The notes beneath the pieces are model-generated. The model was not told where the DNA came from. It did no database searches and saw nothing but the letters and a program-made list of their open reading frames with translations. The translations under genes and the position numbers were made by a program. DNA of 64,000 bases from JAQBQB01 sp963757185 (lineage in GTDB: Bacteria; Gemmatimonadota; Gemmatimonadetes; Gemmatimonadales; Gemmatimonadaceae). Shown here piece by piece: positions 33,150-42,933 of this stretch; the first letter of the stretch is position 1, and the number at the start of each line of letters is the position of its first letter. The stretch is from positions 478,547 to 542,546 of the forward strand of contig CAVWQI010000005.1 of assembly GCA_963757185.1 (NCBI GenBank). The letters run 5' to 3'.

Positions 33150-35072
33150 ATGAAAGAGAACGGACATAAACCGCTCGGAACGATCGACCCGAATTCACTC
33201 GATCGAACGGACGGACTTCCGGTCGCACCCTCGCTGAATCTGGCGCTGGCTGACGTCCAGGGACCACCGACCTACACCCCCGTCGACCGACGCGTCATCG
33301 CGATCTGCGCGCTGGCGCTGGTTGTTGGCGCCGCGGGCGCTCTGATCGCGACGATCCTCACGCATCTGATCGGGTTCATCACGAACCTCGCGTACTACGG
33401 GCGGCTGTCCACCGAATTCAGTCCGCCGTCCACTGATCGATGGGGCATGCTGTCGGCGCTCATCCCGGTCGCGGGGGCATTCGTCGTCGGGATCATGGCG
33501 CGGTTCGGCGCGGCCGCGATTCGCGGCCACGGTATTCCCGAGGTGATGGAGCGAGTCCTACACGCCCGCAGCCGCATCTCGCCGAAGATCATGTTTCTCA
33601 AGCCGATCTCGGCGGCGATCGCCATCGGCACGGGCGGTCCTTTCGGCGCGGAGGGACCGATCATCGCGACGGGCGGCGCGCTCGGATCGCTCGTCGGCCA
33701 GTTGATTCACGTCACCGCCGACGAACGGAAAACGCTCCTCGCCGCCGGCGCCGCCGCGGGAATGGCGGCGACGTTCGGCAGCCCGGTCGCCGCCGTGTTG
33801 CTCGCGGTGGAATTGCTGCTTTTCGAATACCGTCCGCGGTCGGTCGTGCCTGTCGCACTCGCCGCCGCCGTCGCCACGGGAGTCCGCGCCGCTCACGCTG
33901 GTTCGGCGCCGGTGTTCGCCATTCCGACGCTGCTCCCGCCGTCGCTTCCGGCGCTGAGCGTTTACGTGTTGCTCGGAGCAACGATCGGAGTTCTCTCGGT
34001 TTTCACGACGAAAGTCGTGTACAAGCTCGAGGATCTGTACGAGGAACTCCCCATTCACTGGATGTGGTGGCCGGCGGTCGGCGCTGTCGTCGTCGGCTTG
34101 ATCGGATTGGTCGATCAGCGCACGCTCGGCGTCGGGTACGTCAACATCGATCACATCCTGAGCGGCCAGGTCATCGGGATGTCGCTCGTCATGTTGATCG
34201 TGCTCAAGTTCGTGTCGTGGTCTGTGTATCTCGGCAGCGGCACGTCGGGCGGAACGCTCGCGCCGTTGTTCACGATCGGTGGCGGAGTCGGCGCGCTGTT
34301 CGGCGCCGCGGCCGTTGCGTTGGCGCCGTCGCTCGGCGTGGATCCCCACGTCGCCGCGCTGGTCGGCATGGCGTCCATCTTTGCCGGCGCCTCGCACGCG
34401 CTGCTCGCCTCGGTCGTTTTCGCGTTCGAGACGACGCGCCAGCCGATGGGGCTACTTCCCTTGCTCGCAGGATGCAGCACCGCATACCTCGTGTCGCTGC
34501 TGTTGATGCGCAGCTCGATCATGACGGAGAAGCTGGCGCGCCGCGGCACGCCCGTGCGAACCGAGTACACCGCGGACTTCCTCGATCGCGTCTCAGTGGC
34601 CGAAGCGGCGACGCGCGAGGTCGTAACACTCAACGAGAACATGGCGCTCACCGACGTCATCGACTGGCTGTCGACGCGCGGACCGGGCACGGACCATCAA
34701 GGCTTCCCCGTGCTCGCCGACGACGGCGCTCTCGTGGGGGTCGTCACGCGGCGAGATCTCCTCGATCCCAACGCCGACGAGACATGGCCGGTGCGGGCGT
34801 TCCTACGACGCGCGCCGGTGGTGGCGTACGAGGAGAACACTCTGCGCGAGGCCGCCGATCACATGGTTCACGAAAAGGTCGGACGGCTCGCGGTCGTTTC
34901 CCGCTCCGCGCCGCGACGCCTCGTAGGAATCATCTCGCGCAGCGACCTGCTCGACGCGCACCAGCGGCGCCTCGATGCCGCGCTGGTCACCGAGGCGCCG
35001 CCGATCGGCCGAGCGTGGGTCAAGCGACAAGCGACTCGAGCACTTCGTCGAGAGCCGCGTAGCTCTCGTTGA
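33150..35072 (+). CDS. ClC-type chloride channel/transporter with two CBS domains
   Basis: A protein of 640 residues. The N-terminal 45 residues are soluble, then come the ClC helices: HGIPE (GSGIPE motif), GPFGAEGPII (GREGP motif with the gating Glu), and SGGTLAPLFTIGG (GxFxP-like). The C-terminal 160 residues hold two CBS domains (FPVLADDGALVGVVTRRDLL and VSRSAPRRLVGIISRSDLL), which often bind adenine nucleotides and regulate ClC proteins. Chloride channel or Cl-/H+ exchange activity cannot be told apart here. The last residues are Arg/Ala/Ser-rich. It is convergent with the RND operon. Confidence 0.92.
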   Translation: MKENGHKPLGTIDPNSLDRTDGLPVAPSLNLALADVQGPPTYTPVDRRVIAICALALVVGAAGALIATILTHLIGFITNLAYYGRLSTEFSPPSTDRWGMLSALIPVAGAFVVGIMARFGAAAIRGHGIPEVMERVLHARSRISPKIMFLKPISAAIAIGTGGPFGAEGPIIATGGALGSLVGQLIHVTADERKTLLAAGAAAGMAATFGSPVAAVLLAVELLLFEYRPRSVVPVALAAAVATGVRAAHAGSAPVFAIPTLLPPSLPALSVYVLLGATIGVLSVFTTKVVYKLEDLYEELPIHWMWWPAVGAVVVGLIGLVDQRTLGVGYVNIDHILSGQVIGMSLVMLIVLKFVSWSVYLGSGTSGGTLAPLFTIGGGVGALFGAAAVALAPSLGVDPHVAALVGMASIFAGASHALLASVVFAFETTRQPMGLLPLLAGCSTAYLVSLLLMRSSIMTEKLARRGTPVRTEYTADFLDRVSVAEAATREVVTLNENMALTDVIDWLSTRGPGTDHQGFPVLADDGALVGVVTRRDLLDPNADETWPVRAFLRRAPVVAYEENTLREAADHMVHEKVGRLAVVSRSAPRRLVGIISRSDLLDAHQRRLDAALVTEAPPIGRAWVKRQATRALRREPRSSR

Positions 35073-35245
35073 CGGACACAAACGGAGAAATGCCTGTGTT
35101 AGACAGTGACGGGCCGGCCACGCGCTAGGTGGCAGGACCGTCAACCAAAAAAGCAGTTTCCGTTTGTTTCAGTTCGATCCGTCTGTTTCCGCGTCCCAAT
35201 TGTTGATGCCAACCGAGGCGCAGAATTCTCGAACGCCAATCAGAT

Positions 35246-38200
35246 CTACGCGCTCGGCTCCGCGGTAGGCGTCGCAGCCGCAAAGCGATCTCCTACCGCC
35301 GCGTATTCTCGCCCGCGGATCGCGACCAATAGACTTGGCACGACGAACAACGTGATCGGCGTAGAAAGAGCGAGGCCGCCGATCACCGCGAGCGCGAGTG
35401 GGCGCTGCAGGTCGCTCCCCGCCCCGATCCCCAGCGCGAGAGGCAGAAGCCCGAAGAGCGTGCAGAGCGTCGTCATGAGGATCGGCCGTAGACGAATGCG
35501 CGCCGCTTCGCGGAGCGCCTTTTCCAGCGGCAACCCGGCTTCCTTCATCAGGTGCTTCGTGAAATCGAGCAGGATGATGCCGTTCTTCACGATCAGCCCG
35601 ACGAGCAGGATCAGTCCCATGAACGACGAGACGTTGAGCGGCGTTCCAGTGACGAGAAGGAGAAGCATCGCGCCGACGAATGAGAGCGGGGCCGCGAGCA
35701 GCACGACGAGCGGTTCGATGAACGACTGGAACTGAATCACCATCACGGCGATCACGCTCGCCCCGGCCAGGCCGAGCACGAGCAACAGCGCTCTGAACGC
35801 CGCCTGCTGCCCGGCGTACTGCCCGCCCAGCTCCACTCGAATGCCCGCCGGCGGCGGATTCTCGGCGAGGATCGCGCGCACGTCCGACATCACGGCGCCG
35901 AGCGAGACCCCGTCGCCGAGGTCCGAGGTGGCGGTGATGAGCTGCTGCTGATTCTCGCGGAGCAGCTCGGCGCGCGTTTCCGTCGGCTCGAACGTGGCGA
36001 GCGTGCCGAGCGGAACCGACGCGTGCGTCTGCGCGGAGAAGATGGGGATCGAGCCGAGCAGCCTCGAGTCGAACCGCACTGAGTCCGGCGCCCGGACTCG
36101 AATGCCCACCGACCGGTCGTCGAGCCGAATCTCTCCGGCGGGCTGGCCGAGCAGTGCGCCGCCGGCTTCGTCGGCGACCTGTGCCGGCGTGAGCCCCACG
36201 CGATTCGCCTCCGCCTGGTTGATCGTCATCTCCAACTCGGCGCCCGGTTCGCTCACACCGTTGAAGAAGTCCTCGAGCCCTTCGACCTTCGAGAGTTTGG
36301 GCTCGAGCGACTTGGCGTAGGCCTCCAGCGAGTTGAGATCCGCGCCGAACATCTTGATCTCGACCGGACGCGCCGCGCCCGCGAGATCGTTGATGACGTC
36401 GGAAAGAATCTGTACGAACTCGATCCGAAGACGCGGTACCGCGGCCTGAATCTTCGGGCGCACGTCGTCGATGACCTCAGCGGTGGAGCGGTCCCGCTGA
36501 CTCTCGGGCTTTAGGCGCACGGTCATGTCGCCCCGATTCTGTTGCGTCGCGAAGAGGCCCAATTCCGCGCCGAGGCGCCGCGACGTGCCGGTGATCTCGG
36601 GCGTCTGGGCGAAGATCTTCTCGACGATGTGCAGCTGTCGGTCCGTCTCGGAAAGGGCCGTGCCCCCGGGGGCGTAATAGTCGAAGACAAATGCCCCCTC
36701 GTCGATCTCCGGCAGGAATCCCGTCGGCACGTAGGCGTGGACGAGAACCCCGGCGCCGACCAACACCAGCGCGATGACGATCATCCACCGCGCGTGGCGA
36801 AGCGACGCGCCGAGCGCGGCCTCGTAGCGGTCGGACAGCGCGTCGATCCATCCACCCACTCGGGCCCCGACGCCGGTTCTATCCGCCGACGGCTGGCCCT
36901 CGGCCGCAGCCTCGATGTCCTCCTCGCGCAGAAACTGTTCGCTGAGCAGCGGGATGATCGTCAGCGCGACGATCAGCGACACGAGAACCGCGATGGTCAG
37001 CGTGATCGAGAGCGCGTGGAAGAACTGACCCTCCACGCCGGTGAGCAGTCCGAGCGGAAGGAAGACGACAACCGTCGTGATCGTCGACGACGTCACGGGC
37101 CAGATCAGCTCCTGGACGGCGTCGCGAATCGCGATCGGGCGGTCCTTGGTCAGATGCGAGTGCCGAACGATGTTCTCGGTGATCACGACCGCGTCGTCGA
37201 TCACCAGGCCGATGGCGATCGCCATGGCCCCGAGCGTCATCAGGTTGAACGTCTGTCCGATCAGCGACATGACGAAGACGGTCATCGCCATCGTGATCGG
37301 AATCGATGACGCGCTGATCGCCGTGATGCGCGCGTGACGCAGGAAGAGCAGCAGGATGATGACCGCCAGCACGGCGCCGATGATCATCGCGTCCCGCACC
37401 GACGTCACCGCCTCGCGGACGAGCGACGCCTGGTCGTAGACGGGCTTGAGGATCGACCCGGCCGGCAGTGTCTTGCGAAGCGTTGCCGCGATCCGCGCGA
37501 CGCTGTCGGCGATCTCGAGCGTGTTGCCGCCGATCTGGCGCGTGATGTTGATCAACGCCGCCGGGCGTCCGTCGCCGGCGATGACGCGCGTGTGATCCTC
37601 GGTGCCCGAACGCACCGTCGCCAGGTCGCCGACGCGCAGCCCGCGGCTCACGACGATGTTCGCCACATCGTCCGCGGAGTGCGCCTCGGTGGTCGTCACG
37701 ATGAGGTACTGGCGGTAGTCGCGCGGCATGCGCCCGACCGCCTCGACGGTCGTCGACGCCTGGATCGCCGACGCCAGATCCTGGTACGTGAGCTGTTGCG
37801 CGGCGAGGCGCCCCGGGTCGGCGATGACCTCGATCTCGCTGACGTCGCTGCCCATCACGTCCACGCGTCCTACGCCCGGCACGCGCGAGATGAGCGGTTT
37901 TATCTGGTAGCGCGCGAAGTCGTACAGCCTGGCCGGATCGCCGCCTTCCAGATTGTAGGAGAGGATCGGGAAGAGGGAGGGCGTGAGCCGTTCGACTTCG
38001 ATGTCCAGCCCCGGCGGCAGGTCGCCGCGAATCTGATTCACCCGCGCTTGCACCTGCTGCAGCGCGTAGGTCATGTCGGTCGACGCACTGAACGTGACGT
38101 TGGTCTCGCTGCCCGAGCGAATCGACCGGGACTGCACGCGCGTCACGCCCGGCACGATGCTCACCGCCTCTTCGATCGGCCGCGTGACGCTGAACAGGAC

Positions 38201-38389
38201 CTGTCGTGCGCCGAGCGACGTCCCCTCGGCGACGATCGTGATGCGCGAGAACACCAGCTCAGGATAGATCGCCGACGGCAGGCGAGTGGCGAACCAGATG
38301 CCCGCCACGCTCAGCACGACGATCGACATGTAGATGAATCGGCGTTGCTGCTCGAGCACGCCGAACAGCGAGCGTTTCTCGTCTGTCAC
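35246..38389 (-). CDS. Efflux RND transporter permease
   Basis: A full-length RND pump of 1047 residues. Twelve transmembrane helices and two large periplasmic loops are in place, with the proton-relay pair in GLVIDDAVVITENIVRH of TM4. The sequence lies between the HAE (drug) and HME (metal) types; the CusA methionine cluster is not evident, so drugs or organic compounds are more likely than metal ions. It begins with GTG overlapping the adaptor stop (GTGA), and the TolC-like gene comes before the adaptor. A response regulator and histidine kinase lie further upstream on the same strand, so the pump is probably under their control. Confidence 0.93.
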   Translation of the reverse strand: MTDEKRSLFGVLEQQRRFIYMSIVVLSVAGIWFATRLPSAIYPELVFSRITIVAEGTSLGARQVLFSVTRPIEEAVSIVPGVTRVQSRSIRSGSETNVTFSASTDMTYALQQVQARVNQIRGDLPPGLDIEVERLTPSLFPILSYNLEGGDPARLYDFARYQIKPLISRVPGVGRVDVMGSDVSEIEVIADPGRLAAQQLTYQDLASAIQASTTVEAVGRMPRDYRQYLIVTTTEAHSADDVANIVVSRGLRVGDLATVRSGTEDHTRVIAGDGRPAALINITRQIGGNTLEIADSVARIAATLRKTLPAGSILKPVYDQASLVREAVTSVRDAMIIGAVLAVIILLLFLRHARITAISASSIPITMAMTVFVMSLIGQTFNLMTLGAMAIAIGLVIDDAVVITENIVRHSHLTKDRPIAIRDAVQELIWPVTSSTITTVVVFLPLGLLTGVEGQFFHALSITLTIAVLVSLIVALTIIPLLSEQFLREEDIEAAAEGQPSADRTGVGARVGGWIDALSDRYEAALGASLRHARWMIVIALVLVGAGVLVHAYVPTGFLPEIDEGAFVFDYYAPGGTALSETDRQLHIVEKIFAQTPEITGTSRRLGAELGLFATQQNRGDMTVRLKPESQRDRSTAEVIDDVRPKIQAAVPRLRIEFVQILSDVINDLAGAARPVEIKMFGADLNSLEAYAKSLEPKLSKVEGLEDFFNGVSEPGAELEMTINQAEANRVGLTPAQVADEAGGALLGQPAGEIRLDDRSVGIRVRAPDSVRFDSRLLGSIPIFSAQTHASVPLGTLATFEPTETRAELLRENQQQLITATSDLGDGVSLGAVMSDVRAILAENPPPAGIRVELGGQYAGQQAAFRALLLVLGLAGASVIAVMVIQFQSFIEPLVVLLAAPLSFVGAMLLLLVTGTPLNVSSFMGLILLVGLIVKNGIILLDFTKHLMKEAGLPLEKALREAARIRLRPILMTTLCTLFGLLPLALGIGAGSDLQRPLALAVIGGLALSTPITLFVVPSLLVAIRGREYAAVGDRFAAATPTAEPSA

Positions 38390-39498
38390 GGCTTTTCCGC
38401 CGAATCCGGCTTCGCCGGTTTCTTACCCGCGTCCAAGGGAACCACTTTGGCGCTGTCCTCCATCCCGTACGCGCCGAACGTGACGATCCGGTCGCCGGCC
38501 GACACGCCCTCGAGGATCTCCACGCCGGTCGCGCTGCGCGAGCCGATCTTCACTTCCTGCTCGTGCGCGATTCCGGCGCTGTCGACGACGAAGACCTTGA
38601 ACGTGTCGCCCTCCGGCACGACGGCGTCCGAAGGAACGACGATGGCGTGCGGGCGTGTGGCGATCGCGATCGACCCGAACACCGTCTCGCCGATCCGCAG
38701 TGCTCGGCGCGTCGACGGTGCGCGAACCCGGATCTCGACGCTGCGAGTCGTCGTGTCCACGGTTCCCGCGACCTCGGCGACCAAGCCGATTCCGAGTGGT
38801 TCACCCCCGGCGCCCGACCCCGCGCTGAGCGTCACGCGCATCCCCGAGCGAACTCGCGCCGCATCGGTGGGCGTGACGCCGAGGAGCACGTCGACGGCGA
38901 GCGGGTCCGAGATCTCGACGAGTGATTGTGATGGATCGACGGAGGCGCCGAGCTGGGTCGAGAGATGGGTGACGACACCGGTGATCGGCGAGCGAATCGT
39001 CGCCAACTGCTCGGCGCGTCGAGCCGTCATGGCGTCGGCGCGGGCCTTTGCCGCCTCGGCGCGCGCCGCCTCCGCGTCCTTCTTCGGTATGATTCCCTCG
39101 TCGGCCAGACGCTGCTGGCGCGCGGCCGCTTGGTCGGCGGCCGTGAGCGCGGCTTCAGCGCTCTGCCGGGCCGCCTCGAACGTTCCCTGTTCCAGCTCTA
39201 TCAGCGGCTGCCCCGCTTGAACCGCCTGGCCAACCGAGACGTTGACTTTGGCTACGCGCCCCGCCGCCGGCGCGCTCGGGGCGGCGACATGACCCGGACG
39301 CGGCGACACCGTGCCGATCGCGCCGAGCATTTCGGTGAACGGTTGCGGAGTCACGACGATCGTCTGCGCGGCGACAACCGGCTTCGCCTCCGCGTCCGAT
39401 CCGCCGCTGTCTTTGGACTTGCAACCGCTCGCCAGCACGATAGCCAGCGCGAACGCGGCACGACCGACGGCGGCCGCTTCGCGAGATCGGCGTTTCAT
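38386..39498 (-). CDS. Efflux RND periplasmic adaptor (membrane fusion) lipoprotein
   Basis: A protein of 370 residues starting at 39498, which gives a lipoprotein signal ending in LASGC. The biotinyl-lipoyl hairpin halves (AGRVAKVNVSVGQAVQAGQPL and IRSPITGVVTHL) enclose an Ala/Glu-rich coiled-coil. The beta-barrel and membrane-proximal domains follow. It connects the RND pump with the outer-membrane channel. The start overlaps the stop of the TolC-like gene (ATGA), and its own stop overlaps the pump start. The C-terminus is Lys/Pro-rich. An open frame extends to 39555, but only as part of the TolC gene's 3' end. Confidence 0.92.
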   Translation of the reverse strand: MKRRSREAAAVGRAAFALAIVLASGCKSKDSGGSDAEAKPVVAAQTIVVTPQPFTEMLGAIGTVSPRPGHVAAPSAPAAGRVAKVNVSVGQAVQAGQPLIELEQGTFEAARQSAEAALTAADQAAARQQRLADEGIIPKKDAEAARAEAAKARADAMTARRAEQLATIRSPITGVVTHLSTQLGASVDPSQSLVEISDPLAVDVLLGVTPTDAARVRSGMRVTLSAGSGAGGEPLGIGLVAEVAGTVDTTTRSVEIRVRAPSTRRALRIGETVFGSIAIATRPHAIVVPSDAVVPEGDTFKVFVVDSAGIAHEQEVKIGSRSATGVEILEGVSAGDRIVTFGAYGMEDSAKVVPLDAGKKPAKPDSAEKP

Positions 39499-40707
39499 GG
39501 GAGCTGCGTGGTGGGTGTGAGGGACAATACACGGAGTTCCGCCGTCGCGATCCACGCGGCGGCGAGATCGTCGATGTACTGCCCGCGAACGTCGCGCGCC
39601 GATCGCTGCGCCTCGAGAACGTTGGGCAGCGACGCCGCGCCTTCCCGGTACGCCACGAGCGAATACGACGCGACGCGATCCGCGCTGGCGATCAGCTGTC
39701 GATCGCGGGCGACTTTCGCGAGCGCGTTCTCTCGTTCGCGAATGGCGTGGGCGATCTCATTGCGCGCCTCGACTTGCGCCACCGCCAACTCCGCTTGCGC
39801 TTTGAATCCTCTCCGCCTCGGCAACCTGCGATTTCTCCGCGATTGTCGGTTGAAAATCGGCAGCGAGAAGACCGAGGCCGAAGGTCGGCAAGAGACCCGG
39901 CTGGTCCGGGTCGCCGTGCTCGAACCCGAACGATGAGGGTCGGCGCGGCAAAGACCGAATGGCGCTGTGCCTGGGCGTTGAGCGTCGCAGCCGTTAGCGA
40001 CAGCGACGCCGCGTTCTCGCTCAGAGTCGTCTGGCCCGGGACGCGCGCCTCGGGCGGCATCTCCAGCGAGTCCACCGCGTTGACCTCGAGGTTGATGCTC
40101 GTATCGCCGAGCGTCGCTTGCAGGTCGAGCAGCGTGGAGATCCAGGTGAGGGAATCCGCGGCGGCCGTGTTCTCCTGCTGCCCCGCGTTCACGCGCGCAA
40201 GTTCGACGTCCATGTCGCTCGCATCGCCGGCCGCGCGACGGCGTTCGACCATGTGAAGGAGGCTGTCGCTGTCGAGCGCGTTGCGCCGCGAGAGCGCGAG
40301 GTGTTCACGAGTGGCGACGGCGCGCGTGTAGGTGGTGTCCGCGTCGAGCGCCACGGTGGCGCGCGCGAGATGGAATCGAACGCGCGCCGCCGCGAGCGCG
40401 ACCTGCGCCGATTGCGCGCGGGGCCGCGCATGAGTCCCGGGAACTCGAGCGGGACGTCGAACGAGTAATGCTGCGTCGGAACGGCCTTGCTGTAGCTCGC
40501 CGTGAAGGACGGGTCGGGAAAGACTCGCGCCGCGACGATCTGTGCCGCCGCGACAGCGGTGTCGGCCGCCGCGACGGCGACCCGCGCGCCACGGTTGAGC
40601 GCGGTCTGCACCGCCTGCGCGCGCGTGAGATTGACTTGCTGAGCGGACGCACGCACGGCCACACCCGCGGTCGCGCAGAGCGCCACTGTCGTGATCAGAA
40701 GACGCAT
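39495..40707 (-). pseudogene. TolC-family outer-membrane efflux protein, broken by several frameshifts
   Basis: Fragments of one TolC-like protein are spread over all three minus-strand frames. The signal peptide and first helices (MRLLITTVALCATAGVAVRAS, then VNLTRAQAVQTAL) start at 40707. One missing base near 40420 moves to the frame with VALDADTTYTRAVATREHL. Then five surplus bases between about 39945 and 39810 interrupt the segment that should read GFEHGDPDQPGLLPTFG, then FNR, NRGEIA, VAEAERIQ and AQAELAVAQVEAR. The last 100 residues (ending near LTPTTQLP) are intact, and the stop overlaps the adaptor start. As given it cannot make a channel. Real decay and sequence error are both possible. 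Confidence 0.88.
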
Positions 40708-40866
40708 GACCTCTGGCGTGTGGCCGGGAACGCTTGATCCTAGCGAGCGGGACCTGTCACCGGAATGACAGCGGACCATAGCGAAAGAGATGCCAGATGA
40801 GTTCGCGGCCGTTTCGGTGTGCGCTCTCGCCTGCCCGCGCATCTCGCCAGAACACCGCGAAACGCA

Positions 40867-40960
40867 CGGTCTGACGGCTGCGGTCAGTTGTCCGTTCCCG
40901 ACTTCGAGCGCTCAGCCGTACTCGTCCACTCCGAGGAGAGCCCCGGACTGGCCGCGATCC
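40867..40960 (+). repeat. Dispersed intergenic repeat, copy C
   Basis: A forward copy with GGTCAGTTGTCCGTTCCCGA, the GACTTCGAGCG core and CAGCCGTACTCGTCCACTCC, ending in GGCCGCGATCC as copies D and E do. It overlaps the 3' end of the histidine kinase gene: the stop codon at 40912-40914 and the last codons are repeat sequence. Confidence 0.8.
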
Positions 40961-42240
40961 AGAACGCCGTTTGCCGTCGCCGGAGGAAACTCGACTTTCA
41001 CCTCGGTCCCCGACCCTGGTCGCGACGAAACCACGATCGCCGCCAGGTGCTCCTCCGCGATCCACTTCGCGATCGACAGCCCCAGACCAGCCCCTTCCGT
41101 CGCGCCCCCGCCCCCGCCGTCCGAGCGCGTGCGCGCGGGGTCGCCTCGGTAGAACCGCTCGAAGATTCTCGGCAATTCTTCCGTCCCGATTCCCACTCCA
41201 GTGTCCGAGACCGCGAGCATCGGCGAACCGCTCGGCTCGATCCGCACGGCGATCCGAACGAGTCCACCCGGCGCCGTGAACTTGACCGCGTTGTCGAGCA
41301 GAATGAGCCCAAGCTGCCGCAGCAGCGCGGCGTCGCCGACGACAGGCGCCTCCTCGAACTCGGCGACCTCCAGGCGAACTCCCTTTCGGTCGGCAATCAC
41401 GCGGGCCGCCTCCGCCGCATCGAGGGCGACGTCGTCGAGGAACACGCGTTCTCGCTCGATGGGGCGTTGTCCGGCGTCGGCGCGCGCCAGCGTCAACAGG
41501 TCTTCGACGATGCGCCCGAGACGAATCGATTCGCGCTCGATGCCGCGCAGCGCGTCGACGTAGTCGTCCGCCGAGCGCGAACGCTGGAGCGCGACCTCGG
41601 CTCGGCTTCGCACGACGGTCAGCGGCGTGCGGAGCTCGTGCGCGGCGTCGGCCATGAAACGCCGCATCTGCTCCATCGATCGCTCGACGGGCGCCGCGGA
41701 TTGGCCGGCCACGACCCAGCCGCCGATAGCAACCAGAATCGCGGCGATGACGCTCGCCGCGGCAAACTCGGCGATGAGCGCGGTGTAGCGATCCTCCAGC
41801 TCGACCTCGTCGGCAACCGCGACGGCGACAAGCGTGCGACCGTCGGACGAGCGAAACGGCGCGGCCTGCGCGCGAAGGATTCGTTCGCCCTCGCCGTGGC
41901 TTCCGCCGCGCGCACCCGAGTGCGCCGCCGCCTGTGCCACACCTTGAAGCCAGGGGTCGATCGGCCCGCCGGCGATCGGCAGTCCGGCGGCGTCGGCGAT
42001 CGCGAGTCGTCTATCCGGGATTCGCAGCTGATCGACGGCCGCGGCGACACCCCGTTCGCGCGCGAGCAGCGACAGCTGTCTCGTTGCGTCGACGAGCGAC
42101 AGATCCAGATCGCGATCGAAGCGTGACGTGATCGTGGCGAACAGCCCGATCCCCAGCAGCGCCAGAATGATGAGGAACGTCCCGGCGTACCAGATGGTCA
42201 GGCGGAGCCGAAGACGCCGAAGCGTCTGCGGCACGGACAT
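40912..42240 (-). CDS. Sensor histidine kinase
   Basis: A two-transmembrane sensor kinase of 442 residues (start at 42240 preferred over 42264). TM1 is near residues 16-37, an extracytoplasmic sensor of about 110 residues follows, and TM2 is near 160-180. The HisKA box FMADAAHELRTPL has the phosphorylated His at about residue 201, followed by the N box (LILLDNAVKF), the G1 box (VSDTGVGIG), the F box (FERFYRGD) and the G2 box (GLGLSIAKWI). Its partner regulator is encoded at 42894-43562, with an unrelated gene on the opposite strand between them. The C-terminal tail (about 12 residues) is encoded by repeat copy C. Confidence 0.93.
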   Translation of the reverse strand: MSVPQTLRRLRLRLTIWYAGTFLIILALLGIGLFATITSRFDRDLDLSLVDATRQLSLLARERGVAAAVDQLRIPDRRLAIADAAGLPIAGGPIDPWLQGVAQAAAHSGARGGSHGEGERILRAQAAPFRSSDGRTLVAVAVADEVELEDRYTALIAEFAAASVIAAILVAIGGWVVAGQSAAPVERSMEQMRRFMADAAHELRTPLTVVRSRAEVALQRSRSADDYVDALRGIERESIRLGRIVEDLLTLARADAGQRPIERERVFLDDVALDAAEAARVIADRKGVRLEVAEFEEAPVVGDAALLRQLGLILLDNAVKFTAPGGLVRIAVRIEPSGSPMLAVSDTGVGIGTEELPRIFERFYRGDPARTRSDGGGGGATEGAGLGLSIAKWIAEEHLAAIVVSSRPGSGTEVKVEFPPATANGVLDRGQSGALLGVDEYG

Positions 42241-42315
42241 GGCTCGATAAACGGCGCGGCTCACGGTCTACGGTTTGCCCCTGGCGTGTTCGTCTCTCAG
42301 ATGGAGCGTCGATCC

Positions 42316-42933
42316 ATGCCCCGCAACGATCTCATCGGGAAGCGTGTGGCCATCCTGGCGACTGACGGCGTCGAAGCCGTCGAGCTGATCGATCCCCGCA
42401 ACGCGCTCGACAAAGTCGGCGCCAAGACACTCGTCGTTTCTCCCAACCATGACAAGATCCGGAGTTGGGAGCACGGCGAATGGGTCGACGACATCCCGAT
42501 CGACTTGCCGCTCTCCAAGTGCAGCCCGGACGACTTCGAGGCCCTGTTTCTGCCCGGCGGCGTGATCAACGGCGACCGACTCCGCCTCGACGTGCAGGCC
42601 GTTCAGTTCGTTCGCCGCTTCTTCGAGACCGGAAAGCCTGTGGCCGCCATCTGCCACGCCCCGTGGATTCTGATCGAGGCGAACGTCGTTCGAAACCGCA
42701 CGCTCACGTCGTGGCCGTCGCTCCAGACTGATCTGCGCAACGCGGGCGCCGACTGGGTGGATCGCGAAGTCGTGACGGACATGGGGCTCGTGACGAGCCG
42801 CGGCCCGGCGGACATTCCGGCGTTCATCCCCAAAGTGATCGAAGAATTCGAGGAGGGGATCCATGCCGGCCAGCGGATGAGCGCCGAAGAGAGTCAGACG
42901 CCCAACCGATACCCGGCTCCTCGCAACGTGTGA
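42316..42933 (+). CDS. DJ-1/PfpI-family protein (glutamine amidotransferase-like; possible protease, chaperone or glyoxalase)
   Basis: A protein of 205 residues. The nucleophile elbow AICHAPW has Cys 113 and His 114, the acidic partner lies in the N-terminal half (TDGVEAVEL, Glu), and FLPGGVINGDRLR is the family's GG motif. A ribosome-binding GGAG lies 9 bases before the ATG at 42316, which is why I prefer it to the start at 42286. Members act as deglycases/glyoxalases or stress proteins. The gene lies on the opposite strand between the response regulator and the kinase, and its last 40 bases overlap the 3' end of the regulator gene. Confidence 0.9.
   Translation: MPRNDLIGKRVAILATDGVEAVELIDPRNALDKVGAKTLVVSPNHDKIRSWEHGEWVDDIPIDLPLSKCSPDDFEALFLPGGVINGDRLRLDVQAVQFVRRFFETGKPVAAICHAPWILIEANVVRNRTLTSWPSLQTDLRNAGADWVDREVVTDMGLVTSRGPADIPAFIPKVIEEFEEGIHAGQRMSAEESQTPNRYPAPRNV

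Noticed and set aside
35073..35245. Terminator or small gene between the convergent channel and RND genes
   Set aside because: GTTGACGG and CCGTCAAC are about 60 bp apart and no tight stem with a T tract was found; no convincing ORF is present.
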